DNA of 64,000 nucleotides from Flaviramulus sp. BrNp1-15 (lineage in GTDB: Bacteria; Bacteroidota; Bacteroidia; Flavobacteriales; Flavobacteriaceae): contig NZ_CP092099.1 of assembly GCF_022259695.1 (NCBI RefSeq), positions 3,432,001-3,496,000 on the forward strand, in the 5' to 3' direction. The position numbers and the translations under genes are program-made. The notes below the pieces were generated by a model. That model was given only the letters and a program-made list of their open reading frames with translations. It was not told where the DNA came from and did no database searches. Shown in pieces: positions 55,440-64,000 of the stretch. How positions within the stretch are numbered: the stretch's first letter is position 1; every line of letters starts with the position of its first letter.

Positions 55440-56435
55440 ATGTTTAAAAAAGATCCGCTACAAATAATAACTTTTCAAACTTATGGAACCTCAAACCATT
55501 TATATATTCGAGGGAGAGCTATTGAGGATGAAAGTATTAATTTAGATCAAAAAGGTTTATTCGCTTTATTTATAAATTCTTGGAAACGTTTTGAGAGTGA
55601 TGAAATAAAAAACACTGCTCTTAAAGTTACACTACCTAACGGAACAATCTTAAAAACAACAACTGACAACCATGGGTACTTTAAAATAGATGAGAAAATT
55701 AATGACTTAGGCTTACTTACTAATAGTGAAAATTGGTTGAATTTTGAAGTTGCTTATGATAATGTAGACATTAAGCGAAGTATTCAAAATGCAAACCGAT
55801 TTCCTGGTGAGTTACTAATACCTTCTGCTAAAACTTCTTTTGGTGTTATTAGTGATATTGACGACACTATTCTTCACACAGGCGTCGTTTCAACATTAAA
55901 ATGGAAAGTGTTAATTAACAGTATTTTTAAAAGTGCTGCTAGTAGAATTCCATTAGAAGGTGCTACAGAATTTTATCATAAATTACACAGAGGCGCATCA
56001 GGTGAAAATGCCAATCCTATTTTTTATGTTAGCCATAGCCCTTGGAACTTATATCGCTATTTAGATTTTTTTCTAAAACAACATAATTTTCCTAAAGGCC
56101 CAATTTTATTAAGAAGCTTTAAAGATATTTTTAAGAAGAAATCTAGTGATAAACCTCAAAAACAAAAAGAAATTTTAAACATTTTGCACACTTATACTAA
56201 ACTAAAATTTATTTTAATTGGTGATAGTGGCGAACATGATGCAGATATTTATTTAGAAATAGCAAAATCTTACCCAACACAAATAGCGGCTATTTATTTG
56301 CGAAGTGTTAAACATAAAAAGAAAATGCTTAGAGTAAAATCTTTGTTTGAAAACTACAAAGAAACTCCAGTATTATTAGTTGAAAACAGTATTCAAGCTA
56401 TGGAACATGCAAAACAGCATGGTTTTATTTTATAA
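55440..56435 (+). CDS. App1-type phosphatidate phosphatase (DUF2183)
   Basis: 331 residues. An N-terminal beta-domain (residues 1-130) is followed by the App1/DUF2183 catalytic region of the HAD superfamily: D139-x-D141-x-T143 in ISDIDDTILHTG, SHSPWNLY, and IGDSGEHDADIY with the second Asp cluster. In yeast App1 dephosphorylates phosphatidate; in bacteria the substrate is unproven. No signal peptide, so cytoplasmic. It stands alone between the hppA terminator and the convergent dNK gene, 3 bases away. Confidence 0.87.
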   Translation: MFKKDPLQIITFQTYGTSNHLYIRGRAIEDESINLDQKGLFALFINSWKRFESDEIKNTALKVTLPNGTILKTTTDNHGYFKIDEKINDLGLLTNSENWLNFEVAYDNVDIKRSIQNANRFPGELLIPSAKTSFGVISDIDDTILHTGVVSTLKWKVLINSIFKSAASRIPLEGATEFYHKLHRGASGENANPIFYVSHSPWNLYRYLDFFLKQHNFPKGPILLRSFKDIFKKKSSDKPQKQKEILNILHTYTKLKFILIGDSGEHDADIYLEIAKSYPTQIAAIYLRSVKHKKKMLRVKSLFENYKETPVLLVENSIQAMEHAKQHGFIL

Positions 56436-56438
56436 TTA

Positions 56439-57053
56439 TTAAAATAGTCCGTGTATTTCTGCATCAATAGTATGTATGATGCTTCCTAGATCTTCAGGAT
56501 TGTCTACAAAATCTAAATTATCTACATCTACGATTAAAAGTTTTCCTTTGTTATATCCATGTATCCAAGCCTCGTAACGTTCATTCAATCTACTTAAATA
56601 ATCAATGCTTATGGAGTTTTCGTAATCGCGCCCACGTTTATGTATTTGAGATACTAAATTAGGGATAGAACTTCGTAAGTATATTAAAACATCTGGCCCT
56701 TTTACTAATGATTCCATTAAATCGAAAAGTGTTTTATAGTTTTCAAAATCTCGGTTAGTCATAAGTCCCATAGCATGCAAGTTGGGAGCGAAAATATGAG
56801 CATCTTCGTAAATGGTTCTATCTTGAATAATGTCTTTCCCACTTTGGCGTATTTGCAATACTTGACGAAATCTACTGTTTAAGAAGTAAACTTGCAAATT
56901 AAAACTCCAACGTTCCATTTGATTGTAAAAATCATCTAAATAAGGGTTGTCTACAACATCTTCTAGTTGAGCTTCCCATTTATAATGTTTTGCTAGTAAT
57001 TTAGTGAGCGTTGTTTTTCCAGCGCCAATGTTTCCGGCAATAGCAATATGCAT
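56439..57053 (-). CDS. deoxynucleoside kinase
   Basis: 204 residues, deoxynucleoside kinase family of the P-loop kinases. P-loop GNIGAGKT at 7-14, a DRTIYED motif (DRS/DRT) and the LID arginines in HKRGRDYE are visible. It phosphorylates deoxyadenosine/deoxyguanosine or deoxycytidine for salvage; which one cannot be read from the sequence. Follows a secreted protein gene by 3 bases, so likely cotranscribed with it, though roles do not obviously match. Confidence 0.92.
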   Translation of the reverse strand: MHIAIAGNIGAGKTTLTKLLAKHYKWEAQLEDVVDNPYLDDFYNQMERWSFNLQVYFLNSRFRQVLQIRQSGKDIIQDRTIYEDAHIFAPNLHAMGLMTNRDFENYKTLFDLMESLVKGPDVLIYLRSSIPNLVSQIHKRGRDYENSISIDYLSRLNERYEAWIHGYNKGKLLIVDVDNLDFVDNPEDLGSIIHTIDAEIHGLF

Positions 57054-57056
57054 AGT

Positions 57057-57836
57057 TTATTTGATTTTTAATTGGAGTTGTTGCAAGATTTCATTGTTGT
57101 AAATATACAAGGTTTGATTGGTTACAAAAAACTGATTTATCAACAAATTTGATGTTTCAATTAGTCGTGGTTCATCACTATTCTCTTTTAAATAAAATAA
57201 TGTATTTTCTTTTTTTAAGATGATATTTTCATTGCTTTCAACCAACGATGTGTATCCTTCATTCTTTATTTTCTTAACTAAACTTCCAAAATAATTATAC
57301 CTGTAAAGAAACTTTTCTGTTAGCAACCAACAGTAATTATAATTACTTTTTAAATCTAAAACAGCGCTTTGTACGGGAGCAGTTTGTGCGCGCGTAGTTT
57401 GTGTTTTGTAATCAAAAAGTTCTAGCTTTTGCAAATCTTGATTAAAAACCCACAAAGTATTATCATGTCCTGTTGAAATATGCGACGCATTTTTATAAGG
57501 GTTAAGCGTATTAAAATCAATTTTAAATATTTCGGCTAAACGATTATCAAGTATAATAACCGTATTAAAATCTTTATAAAACAGATTAATTTTTAAAGGA
57601 TTAAAGGCATTTGCCGAAGTTAAATTCCCTAATTGTAAATTATTGTATGTAATTGTTTTATCTAAAGTTTTTTTATTGAAGACATTGTTATTTACAAAGT
57701 ATATAGTCTCAAAATTATCAATAGCAATTATTTTATCAGCTTTAAAAACTGTTTTTTTAATAAGGTTAGCTTCAATAGGCTCTTGAGCAAATATTGAAAC
57801 AGATAACAAAAAAAGAATGTGAAATGTAAATCTCAT
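57057..57836 (-). CDS. secreted protein of unknown function, beta-propeller-like
   Basis: 259 residues with a signal peptide (MRFTFHILFLLSVSIFAQ). The mature part repeats short strands such as DNFETIYFVNNNVFNK, DNTLWVFNQDLQKLELFDYK and NENIILKKENTLFYLKEN, which suggests a small beta-propeller. No enzymatic motif seen. It lies between a response regulator gene and dNK on the same strand, 33 bases after the response regulator, so it may belong to that transcript. Function not known. Confidence 0.7.
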   Translation of the reverse strand: MRFTFHILFLLSVSIFAQEPIEANLIKKTVFKADKIIAIDNFETIYFVNNNVFNKKTLDKTITYNNLQLGNLTSANAFNPLKINLFYKDFNTVIILDNRLAEIFKIDFNTLNPYKNASHISTGHDNTLWVFNQDLQKLELFDYKTQTTRAQTAPVQSAVLDLKSNYNYCWLLTEKFLYRYNYFGSLVKKIKNEGYTSLVESNENIILKKENTLFYLKENSDEPRLIETSNLLINQFFVTNQTLYIYNNEILQQLQLKIK

Positions 57837-57869
57837 TGTAGTTTGAAAAATACAAAAATCAAACCACTT

Positions 57870-58553
57870 TTAACAAATTAGTTTATACCCAAACCCACGA
57901 ACGTTAATAATTTCAACATTAGCGTCATGTTTAAGTTTTTTTCTAAGTTTAGTAATAAATACATCCATACTTCTAGCATTAAAAAAATCGTCACTTCCCC
58001 AAAGTTTGGTTAGTATTAATGACCGATCTAAAACTTTGTTTTTATTTTTAATGAGATAAAATAATAAGTGAGCTTCTCGATGTGTTAATTGAACTTTTTC
58101 TTCTGTTTTAAATTGAAGTGTTTGCTTTGGGAAATTAAATATAAAATTTCCAATTTCTAATATTTCTGAATGCTTTTGCTCTTTAGTTCGATGTAATAAA
58201 TTATTGATTCTAACAATTAATTCTTCCATACTAAATGGCTTTTTTAAATAATCGTTTCCGCCAATTGTAAAACCTTCAACTACATCTTGAGTTTGCGATT
58301 TTGCAGTTAAAAAAATAATAGGGATAGAATCATCTATTTCTCTAATTTCTTTAGCCAATGTGAACCCATCTTTCTTAGGCATCATAACATCTAGAACTAA
58401 CAACTTTGGAGTTTCTCTCTGATAGGTTTTAAGGGCAACTTCACCATTTTCGCAAAGTAAAACCTTAAAGTTTCTTGTTTCCAAGCTTTCTTTTATGATT
58501 TGCCCTAAAGCAGGCTCGTCTTCTGCTAATAATATTTTCGTAAGATTAGCCAT
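57870..58553 (-). CDS. OmpR-family response regulator
   Basis: 227 residues. Receiver domain with acidic pair ED (11-12), phospho-acceptor Asp55 in LVLDVMMPKKDG, Thr/Lys switch residues (FLTAKS; LKKPFS), then an OmpR-type winged-helix DNA-binding domain (LTHREAHLLFYLI, NARSMDVFITKLRKKL, VRGFGYKL). Overlaps the kinase gene by 8 bases (58546-58553), so they are coupled. The partner operator may be the TTAAC repeats at 60140-60164. Confidence 0.95.
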   Translation of the reverse strand: MANLTKILLAEDEPALGQIIKESLETRNFKVLLCENGEVALKTYQRETPKLLVLDVMMPKKDGFTLAKEIREIDDSIPIIFLTAKSQTQDVVEGFTIGGNDYLKKPFSMEELIVRINNLLHRTKEQKHSEILEIGNFIFNFPKQTLQFKTEEKVQLTHREAHLLFYLIKNKNKVLDRSLILTKLWGSDDFFNARSMDVFITKLRKKLKHDANVEIINVRGFGYKLIC

Positions 58554-60099
58554 TAGGCAGAGTGATTTTAAAAGTGGTTAGGTTATTTTTTAAATCTAGT
58601 TGTATAGTTCCTCCATGTTTTTCAATAATGGATTTTGTATAATAAAGTCCAATACCAAACCCTTTTACATCATGAGTATTTCCTTTGGGTATACGATAAA
58701 ACTTCTCGAAAATTCGGTTCTTGTTGTCTTTATTTAATGCGTTTCCGTTATCGGAAAATTGTATTTCAACAAAATTTGATTTAATAATTAAGTTTATAAA
58801 AATTTTACCACCTCCATACTTAATAGCATTATCCAAAATATTGTTAAGTGCATTTTCAAAATGAAAAGCATCAACTTGAATTGATAAGTTTTCAACTTTA
58901 AAATTTGTTGTAAATGTTTTGGTTTGATGTTGAATTTTATAACGATTTACCATAGTATCAAGTAACTCAAACAAATTAATATCTTCTTTGTTTAATTCTA
59001 AACTTTTAATATCCAAAGTTGCTGTTTCAAGTAGTTTTTCAACCATTACATTTAATTTTGAAAGCTGGGTTGAAGACATATTTACATATTTCTTAGTTTT
59101 CTCCTTGTCTTCAATTACATCAAAACCACTAATACTCTCCAAAGCTACACCTATTGTTGCAATCGGTGTTTTAAACTCGTGTGTAATATTACTAATTAAA
59201 TCGTTTTTTACTTCGGCTAATTGCTTTTGATTTTTAATAATTTTCAAAAGATAAAAAAGACTACTTATTACAGCTAAAACTAAAATGGTAGAAAGAAAAA
59301 TGCTGCCTAAACTTCTTGCAAAAGTTTCTTTAAACGGATTGCTGTATACTAATTGAATAGTTTCTTGTGGCTTTAAGTAATTTGAATTTGTAGTTGTAGA
59401 AAGCGGGAAAAGTGTTAAGGAGTCTTTGCTAAAAATGATTTTATCGTTTTCAAGATGGTTTAAACTATAATTTAAATTAAAATTCTTTTGATTGAACTGA
59501 TAATGTAATAAAGAGTCGATTTTTTTATAATCTAAGGAGTCTGATTGAAAAGAAATAAAAATGGTTTTTAAGTTGTTAATTAACTTTAAACTATCTGTGG
59601 CTTTTTTACCTCTAAAATAAGCTGCTTTTTCTATCAACCCAGATTTATTAATGGTTAGTGCAGTACCATCATCTTTAAGTTGAGTAAATTTTTGAAACTT
59701 TGAAGTATCAATAGCTTCACTTAGACCTTTAGAAATATCAAAAAAGATCGAATCGATATTTTTTTTGTGATTTTGCTCAATATCACTAAGTTCTACTGAA
59801 GTTATCCCAACGCTAATATTATGTTTGACACCCTTTTTATCAGTTTTAGAATAATGATTATCACCAAATGCAGTCTTATTTTCAGAACTATTGTTAGGTA
59901 CAATAGCTAAATAATTTTCTTTTGCTAAGTCGGTATAATAAGTATCAACAGCGTTGTCTAAACACAATTGAATATCATTAATTACCTGTAGTTTGTTTTG
60001 TTTGAAATTTTTGTAATTCCAAAAAAACTGAAGCCCAATAGTACTTACAGAAACTAAGGCTATAACATATAATATCAATTTATATCTTGATGCATTCAT
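58546..60099 (-). CDS. membrane sensor histidine kinase
   Basis: 517 residues: transmembrane segment 8-28, a periplasmic sensor of about 235 residues with no recognised domain, a second membrane segment 265-287, then HisKA with His307 (ITHEFKTPIATIG) and HATPase_c with N box (NILDNAIKYGG), G1 (FSDNGNA), F box (FEKFYRIP) and G2 (GFGIGLYYTK). No HAMP domain is obvious. Upstream of the response regulator in the same transcript. Divergent from the GLPGLI and outer-membrane barrel genes, which are the likely regulon. Signal unknown. Confidence 0.94.
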   Translation of the reverse strand: MNASRYKLILYVIALVSVSTIGLQFFWNYKNFKQNKLQVINDIQLCLDNAVDTYYTDLAKENYLAIVPNNSSENKTAFGDNHYSKTDKKGVKHNISVGITSVELSDIEQNHKKNIDSIFFDISKGLSEAIDTSKFQKFTQLKDDGTALTINKSGLIEKAAYFRGKKATDSLKLINNLKTIFISFQSDSLDYKKIDSLLHYQFNQKNFNLNYSLNHLENDKIIFSKDSLTLFPLSTTTNSNYLKPQETIQLVYSNPFKETFARSLGSIFLSTILVLAVISSLFYLLKIIKNQKQLAEVKNDLISNITHEFKTPIATIGVALESISGFDVIEDKEKTKKYVNMSSTQLSKLNVMVEKLLETATLDIKSLELNKEDINLFELLDTMVNRYKIQHQTKTFTTNFKVENLSIQVDAFHFENALNNILDNAIKYGGGKIFINLIIKSNFVEIQFSDNGNALNKDNKNRIFEKFYRIPKGNTHDVKGFGIGLYYTKSIIEKHGGTIQLDLKNNLTTFKITLPNG

Positions 60100-60103
60100 A
60101 CAT

Positions 60104-60135
60104 CAAAAATATAGGTTAAAATGTTATAAAACCAA
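60104..60135 (-). promoter_or_regulatory. promoter of the kinase-regulator pair
   Basis: Minus strand: TTG (60133-60135), 21 bases, TATTTTTG (60104-60111), exact TAnnTTTG. The start would be only a few bases before the kinase ATG at 60099, a very short leader. Confidence 0.5.
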
Positions 60136-60139
60136 TCGC

Positions 60140-60164
60140 TTAACACTCGTTAACACTCATTAAC
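60140..60164. promoter_or_regulatory. direct-repeat operator between divergent units
   Basis: TTAACACTC (60140-60148), TTAACACTC (60150-60158) and TTAAC (60160-60164): three TTAAC units with an exact 10-base period, the spacing of one helix turn used by OmpR-family regulators. The cluster is about 50 bases upstream of the expected start on both sides, an activator-like position for both. Confidence 0.65.
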
Positions 60165-60186
60165 TATTTAAAACTATTATACTTTT

Positions 60187-60194
60187 CATATTTG
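60187..60194 (+). promoter_or_regulatory. candidate -7 element of the GLPGLI operon
   Basis: CATATTTG, one mismatch from TAnnTTTG, about 50 bases before the first GLPGLI start codon. No -33 TTTG is seen at the right distance, which fits an activator-dependent promoter. Confidence 0.35.
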
Positions 60195-60243
60195 TATATC
60201 AGAAATCAAAAAAACGAACATTAACAAACAAAAATTAAAACAC

Positions 60244-61059
60244 ATGAAAATTAATTACGTGTGCTTCTTTTTATTACTAACTATTAGTAATGCTATTGCA
60301 CAAGAATTTCAAGGAATTGCCACTTACAAGTCGCATAGAAAAGTAGATTTAAAAATAAGTAGTAAAAATGAAAACTCTGAAATGAAAAAGCAAATACAAG
60401 AACAATTGCGTAAACAATTTCAGCAGGAATATACACTTACTTTTAATAAAAACGAATCTATTTATAAAAGAGAAGAAAAATTACAAACTCCACAACCCGC
60501 ACAATCTGGATTTAGAATTCAAATTGCACAAGGTTCAGATATTATGTATAAGAATATAAAGGAAAATAGGTATACCAATAAAACTGAAATATTCGGAAAA
60601 CTATTTTTAATAAAAGACACCTTAAACAACATAGAATGGCAGCTTGTTAACGAAACCAAAAACATTGGTGACTACACTTGCTTTAAAGCTGTTTTCAATG
60701 AAGAATTTACTACACAAACATTGACAGAAGAAGGTGAGATAGAAACTGTAACTAAACCCAGAACAACTACACTGTGGTACACACCACAAATACCAATTAA
60801 CAATGGTCCCGCAGAATATTATGGTTTACCAGGGTTAATTTTAGAAGTGAATGATGGAGATTTAACTTTAGTTTGTACTAAGATTATTATCAATCCTGAA
60901 GAAAGAGTTTCTATTGAAGAACCAACAAAAGGTAAGGAGGTGTCTCAAGTAGAATTTGAAGAAATTCAAGATAAGAAATCTAAGGAAATGATGGAGCAAT
61001 ATCAATCTAGAAAAGGTAATAATGATGGAAATAGAGTTATGATTAGAATTGGTGGTTAA
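60244..61059 (+). CDS. GLPGLI family secreted protein (first copy)
   Basis: 271 residues, signal peptide (MKINYVCFFLLLTISNAIAQ), and the family name motif in YGLPGLILEV near residue 197. The family (formerly Porphyromonas-type) is restricted to Bacteroidota, is exported and has no known role. A companion copy of the same family follows 80 bases downstream and an outer-membrane barrel protein comes next, so the three probably work at the envelope under the divergent two-component system. Confidence 0.88.
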   Translation: MKINYVCFFLLLTISNAIAQEFQGIATYKSHRKVDLKISSKNENSEMKKQIQEQLRKQFQQEYTLTFNKNESIYKREEKLQTPQPAQSGFRIQIAQGSDIMYKNIKENRYTNKTEIFGKLFLIKDTLNNIEWQLVNETKNIGDYTCFKAVFNEEFTTQTLTEEGEIETVTKPRTTTLWYTPQIPINNGPAEYYGLPGLILEVNDGDLTLVCTKIIINPEERVSIEEPTKGKEVSQVEFEEIQDKKSKEMMEQYQSRKGNNDGNRVMIRIGG

Positions 61060-61139
61060 TTTTTATGTTTCAAATTAAACTATAATCTTAAAAAATAGTC
61101 TTACTATTAAATTCTAAATATTTAATTAAGACTTTTAAG

Positions 61140-62012
61140 ATGAAAACTTATTTAACTACTGTTTGCTTTACAATTCTATTACTTTTTTCTTTCAATAATT
61201 TAACCCAAGCTCAAGACTTTAAAGGTGTAGCTACCTATCAAACCAAAACAACTTTAAAGTTAGATAATTTTGGTAATCGTCAATTAAGCGAGCAACAAAA
61301 AAAGGAAATGATGGAACGTATGAAAAGCTTTCTAGAAAAAACATACACGTTAACGTTTACTCAATCAGAGTCTATTTACAAAGAGGAAGAAAAATTAGAA
61401 GTTTCAGCTGGAGGTAGAGGAAGAGGTTTTATGTTTGGTGGCGGTGGTGGTTCTGGCCCGATATACAAAAACATAAAAGAAAAACAATTTTTACAAGAAC
61501 AAGAGTTTTTAGGAAAACAATTTTTAATTAAAGACTCATTAAAAACTATTACATGGAAGATGGGAAGCGAATCAAAACAAATTGGACAATATTTATGTTT
61601 TAAAGCTACTGCAACTAAGCCTGTTGAAGGTTTCGATTGGCAACGTAACAGACCTGGAAGAGATAATGAAAATAAAGAAGTAGAAAAACCCACAGATTCT
61701 ACAACAATCACTGAAGAAGCTAAAAACAAGGAAGAAACGCCAAGAGAAATTGAAATTGTTGCTTGGTATACACCACAAGTAGCAGTAAGTCAAGGACCCG
61801 CAGAATATTGGGGATTACCAGGTTTAATTTTAGAACTAAGCGCAGATAATACTACCATGTTATGTACCAAAATTGTAATAAATCCTGCCGAATCTGATGA
61901 AATAAAATCACTAACCAAAGGAAAGGAAGTTACCAAAGAAGAATACAACGAAATTATGACTGTAAAAATGCAGGAAATGAGAGAAGTGTTTAGAAGACGA
62001 AGAAACAACTAA
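61140..62012 (+). CDS. GLPGLI family secreted protein (second copy)
   Basis: 290 residues, paralogous to the gene before it: the same order of segments (FKGVATYQ, YTLTFTQSESIYKEEEK, GPIYKNIKE, FLIKDSL, TMLCTKIVINP) and the motif WGLPGLILEL near residue 225. It differs by a Gly-rich stretch (RGRGFMFGGGGGSG, about 98-111) and an inserted charged segment before the final domain. Signal peptide ends near TQAQ. Followed 36 bases later by the outer-membrane protein gene, so one transcript. Confidence 0.88.
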   Translation: MKTYLTTVCFTILLLFSFNNLTQAQDFKGVATYQTKTTLKLDNFGNRQLSEQQKKEMMERMKSFLEKTYTLTFTQSESIYKEEEKLEVSAGGRGRGFMFGGGGGSGPIYKNIKEKQFLQEQEFLGKQFLIKDSLKTITWKMGSESKQIGQYLCFKATATKPVEGFDWQRNRPGRDNENKEVEKPTDSTTITEEAKNKEETPREIEIVAWYTPQVAVSQGPAEYWGLPGLILELSADNTTMLCTKIVINPAESDEIKSLTKGKEVTKEEYNEIMTVKMQEMREVFRRRRNN

Positions 62013-62048
62013 GGTAATAGCCTAAAATTAATCACTAACAATCAAAAA

Positions 62049-64000
62049 ATGAAACAACTTTTTATGCTGGTTATATTACTGGCAACAAGCATATCTTTTT
62101 CACAAATAAAAATTGAAGGCGTTGTAAAAGATAGTATTGGCGACCCATTAGAGTTGGTAAATGTAATTGCTATAAATCAAGAAACAAAAGGATTGGAATC
62201 TTATGGTATTACTAATGAAGCGGGTCGTTATAAACTTTCTTTATCAAAAAACACTTCTTATAGCTTACAAGTAAGCTATGTGGGTATGAAAACCGCTACC
62301 GAAACTATTAGCACAAAAGAAGAAGACATTGTTAAAGATTTCACCCTTCAAAATGACAATGCATTGGATGCAATTGAACTAACTTATGAAATGCCTGTAA
62401 CGGTGAGTGGAGATACTTTAATTTATAATGCAGATTCTTTTAAAACCGGAACAGAAAGGAAACTTGAAGATGTTTTAGAAAAATTACCTGGTGTTGAAAT
62501 TAATGATGATGGGCAAATAGAAGTTGAAGGCAAAGTGGTTTCAAAAGTAATGGTTGACGGTAAAGATTTTTTTGATGGTGATACTAAACTGGCTACAAAA
62601 AACATTCCTTCAAACGCTGTAGATAAAGTTCAAGTGCTAAAAAACTTTGCAGAAGTTGGTCAGTTAAGTGGTGTAACTAATAATCAGGACAATGTTGCTA
62701 TTAATATTAAACTAAAAGAAGGTAAAGAAAATTTTTGGTTTGGTAATATTACTGCTGGTGGTGGTGCATCAGATAATAATGGATTATATATAATTCAACC
62801 CAAGCTATTCTATTACAGTCCAAAATATAGCATTAATTTTATAGGAGATTTAAATAACACTGGCGAGGTAGCTTTTACAAGACGTGACTATTTTAATTTT
62901 TCAGGTGGCTTTAGAAGCCCAAGTAGAAGCAGTGGAACCAACTTAAATCTAGGAAGCAATAACTTAGGGTTTCTAACACTTCAAAACAACAGAGCAAAAG
63001 ACATTAATACAAAATTTGGAGCAGCAAATTTTAGTTATTCTCCAAAAAAGACTTTAGACATAAGTGGGTTTGCTATTTTCTCTAACAGTAAAACAGAATT
63101 GCAAGAGAATAATTCTGTACAGTACACAGACGAAAGTTTAGGTATTCCAGATGAAGACACAGAAAGTAATACCATGCAGCGTAGCGATTTAGGCATGCTT
63201 AAATTAAGTGCAAAATATAAACCAAACCTTAGTAACCAATTAGATTATGATATTTTAGGTAGAATTTCAAAAGAGTCACAAGACCAAGGATTTTTCTCAT
63301 CTGTTTTAGGAAATATTGATCAAGTTGAAAACACTAGCCCTTACAGTATTAATCAAAATGTTAACTATTACTACACACTTGATGAAAATAATATTTTTGC
63401 TCTTGAAGCACAACATTTGTTGCAAGATGAAGATCCTTTTTATAATGCTATTTTAGAAGACAAAAACAATTATCAAACTACAGCAGATGCATTAGGTTTG
63501 GATGGAAATCAATCGGTTTACAATATTGCTCAAGATAAACGAGTAAAATCAAATCAATTAGATGCAAAATTGGATTATTGGAATGTGTTAAACCAAAAAA
63601 GTAATATCAATTTAACTTTTGGTACTATTTTAAGCAAGCAACAATTCAATTCAGAAATTTTTCAATTTCTAGATGATGGTTCAGAATTCAATCCAATATT
63701 TAATGATGGTATGCTTACTAATGATACCGATTATAATTTTAGCGACCTCTATTTAGGAATGCACTATCAATTTAAAAAGGGAATTTTCACTTTTAACCCT
63801 GGAGTATCTGCACATGCTTATAGTATAAAAAACATACAATTTGGAGAGACATATAAGGATGATTTCTTTAGAATTTTGCCTGATTTTGACATGCGTATCC
63901 AACTAAAAAAGAGTGAGAACATATCGCTACGCTATAGTATGCAAACCCAGTTTACAGACGTTACTAATTTGGCCAGAGGCTTAGTTTTAAACAATTATAA
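62049..64000 (+). CDS. outer-membrane beta-barrel protein with carboxypeptidase-like N-terminal domain, truncated by window
   Basis: Open from the ATG at 62049 to the window end (650 residues, more to come). Signal peptide (MKQLFMLVILLATSISFSQ), then a CarboxypepD_reg-like domain (VKDSIGDPLELVNVIAINQETK), then a plug-like domain (RKLEDVLEKLPGVEI, EVEGKVVSKVMVDGKDFF) and alternating beta-barrel strands. This is the TonB-dependent-receptor-like layout common in Bacteroidota, whose members bind proteins, peptides or iron compounds. Third gene of the GLPGLI unit; ligand unknown. No TonB box is obvious. Confidence 0.9.
   Translation, partial: MKQLFMLVILLATSISFSQIKIEGVVKDSIGDPLELVNVIAINQETKGLESYGITNEAGRYKLSLSKNTSYSLQVSYVGMKTATETISTKEEDIVKDFTLQNDNALDAIELTYEMPVTVSGDTLIYNADSFKTGTERKLEDVLEKLPGVEINDDGQIEVEGKVVSKVMVDGKDFFDGDTKLATKNIPSNAVDKVQVLKNFAEVGQLSGVTNNQDNVAINIKLKEGKENFWFGNITAGGGASDNNGLYIIQPKLFYYSPKYSINFIGDLNNTGEVAFTRRDYFNFSGGFRSPSRSSGTNLNLGSNNLGFLTLQNNRAKDINTKFGAANFSYSPKKTLDISGFAIFSNSKTELQENNSVQYTDESLGIPDEDTESNTMQRSDLGMLKLSAKYKPNLSNQLDYDILGRISKESQDQGFFSSVLGNIDQVENTSPYSINQNVNYYYTLDENNIFALEAQHLLQDEDPFYNAILEDKNNYQTTADALGLDGNQSVYNIAQDKRVKSNQLDAKLDYWNVLNQKSNINLTFGTILSKQQFNSEIFQFLDDGSEFNPIFNDGMLTNDTDYNFSDLYLGMHYQFKKGIFTFNPGVSAHAYSIKNIQFGETYKDDFFRILPDFDMRIQLKKSENISLRYSMQTQFTDVTNLARGLVLNNY

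Noticed and set aside
1-64000. tRNA, rRNA, insertion sequence, prophage or CRISPR array
   Set aside because: Looked for in the gaps, nearly all of which are under 300 bases; no cloverleaf, transposase, integrase or regularly spaced repeat array found by eye.

Overview
The window is a stretch of a low-GC chromosome from the phylum Bacteroidota, most likely a marine member of the Flavobacteriaceae. The evidence is a GldA gliding-motility ATPase, two GLPGLI-family proteins, a split cobalamin-dependent methionine synthase, DUF2807 and DUF3857 secreted proteins, an outer-membrane beta-barrel with a carboxypeptidase-like N-terminal domain, and promoters of the Bacteroidota type (-33 TTTG/TTG, about 20 bases, then -7 TAnnTTTG) in front of many genes. 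Almost all the sequence is coding and mostly housekeeping. I see no rRNA or tRNA gene, insertion sequence, prophage or CRISPR array.

Layout. 1-12.9 kb: RNA modification and quality control (rlmN cut by the window edge, queA, dtd, rsgA), aroA, a MazG-like pyrophosphohydrolase, a tandem pair of DUF3857/transglutaminase-like secreted proteins, a membrane YdjM-type protein, and a secreted M48 protease with a secreted partner of unknown role. 12.9-17.2 kb: a phenylalanine/tyrosine operon (pheA, aminotransferase, tyrA, DAHP synthase-chorismate mutase) preceded by what looks like a complete ribosome-mediated attenuator: a 25-residue leader peptide with 11 aromatic residues, an antiterminator and an intrinsic terminator. 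17.2-23.5 kb: gldA, the acetate pair pta-ackA, a DUF2807 lipoprotein and a PagL-like outer-membrane protein.

23.5-45.8 kb is a large sulfur block. A SAM riboswitch precedes metH (two genes), an unknown 80-residue protein and metF. Next comes a ten-gene run for sulfate assimilation to cysteine (DUF2061, cysH, cysD, cysN, HEPN-tailed sulfite reductase, siroheme genes, ferredoxin-NADP reductase, cysE, cysM). It has a strong promoter with a palindrome at the start site, and a divergently placed Rrf2 regulator gene sits just upstream on the same strand with related sites before itself. A second SAM riboswitch, with a clear terminator, precedes metY, a three-domain fusion (homoserine acyltransferase-like, aspartate kinase, homoserine dehydrogenase) and metZ. 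A lone DUF2971 gene interrupts the block.

45.8-64 kb: a large helical-repeat-like protein, leuA-leuB, an M1 peptidase, a soluble and a membrane pyrophosphatase side by side, an App1-type phosphatase, a deoxynucleoside kinase, a two-component system, and divergently from it two GLPGLI proteins and an outer-membrane barrel protein cut by the window end. Three direct repeats of TTAAC at 10-base spacing lie midway between the divergent promoters and are the best candidate for the response-regulator site.

The strongest candidates for something little described are the aromatic attenuator, the Rrf2/palindrome control of the cysteine operon, the shared TTAAC operator, the HEPN tail on sulfite reductase and the SAM-riboswitch-controlled three-domain fusion.
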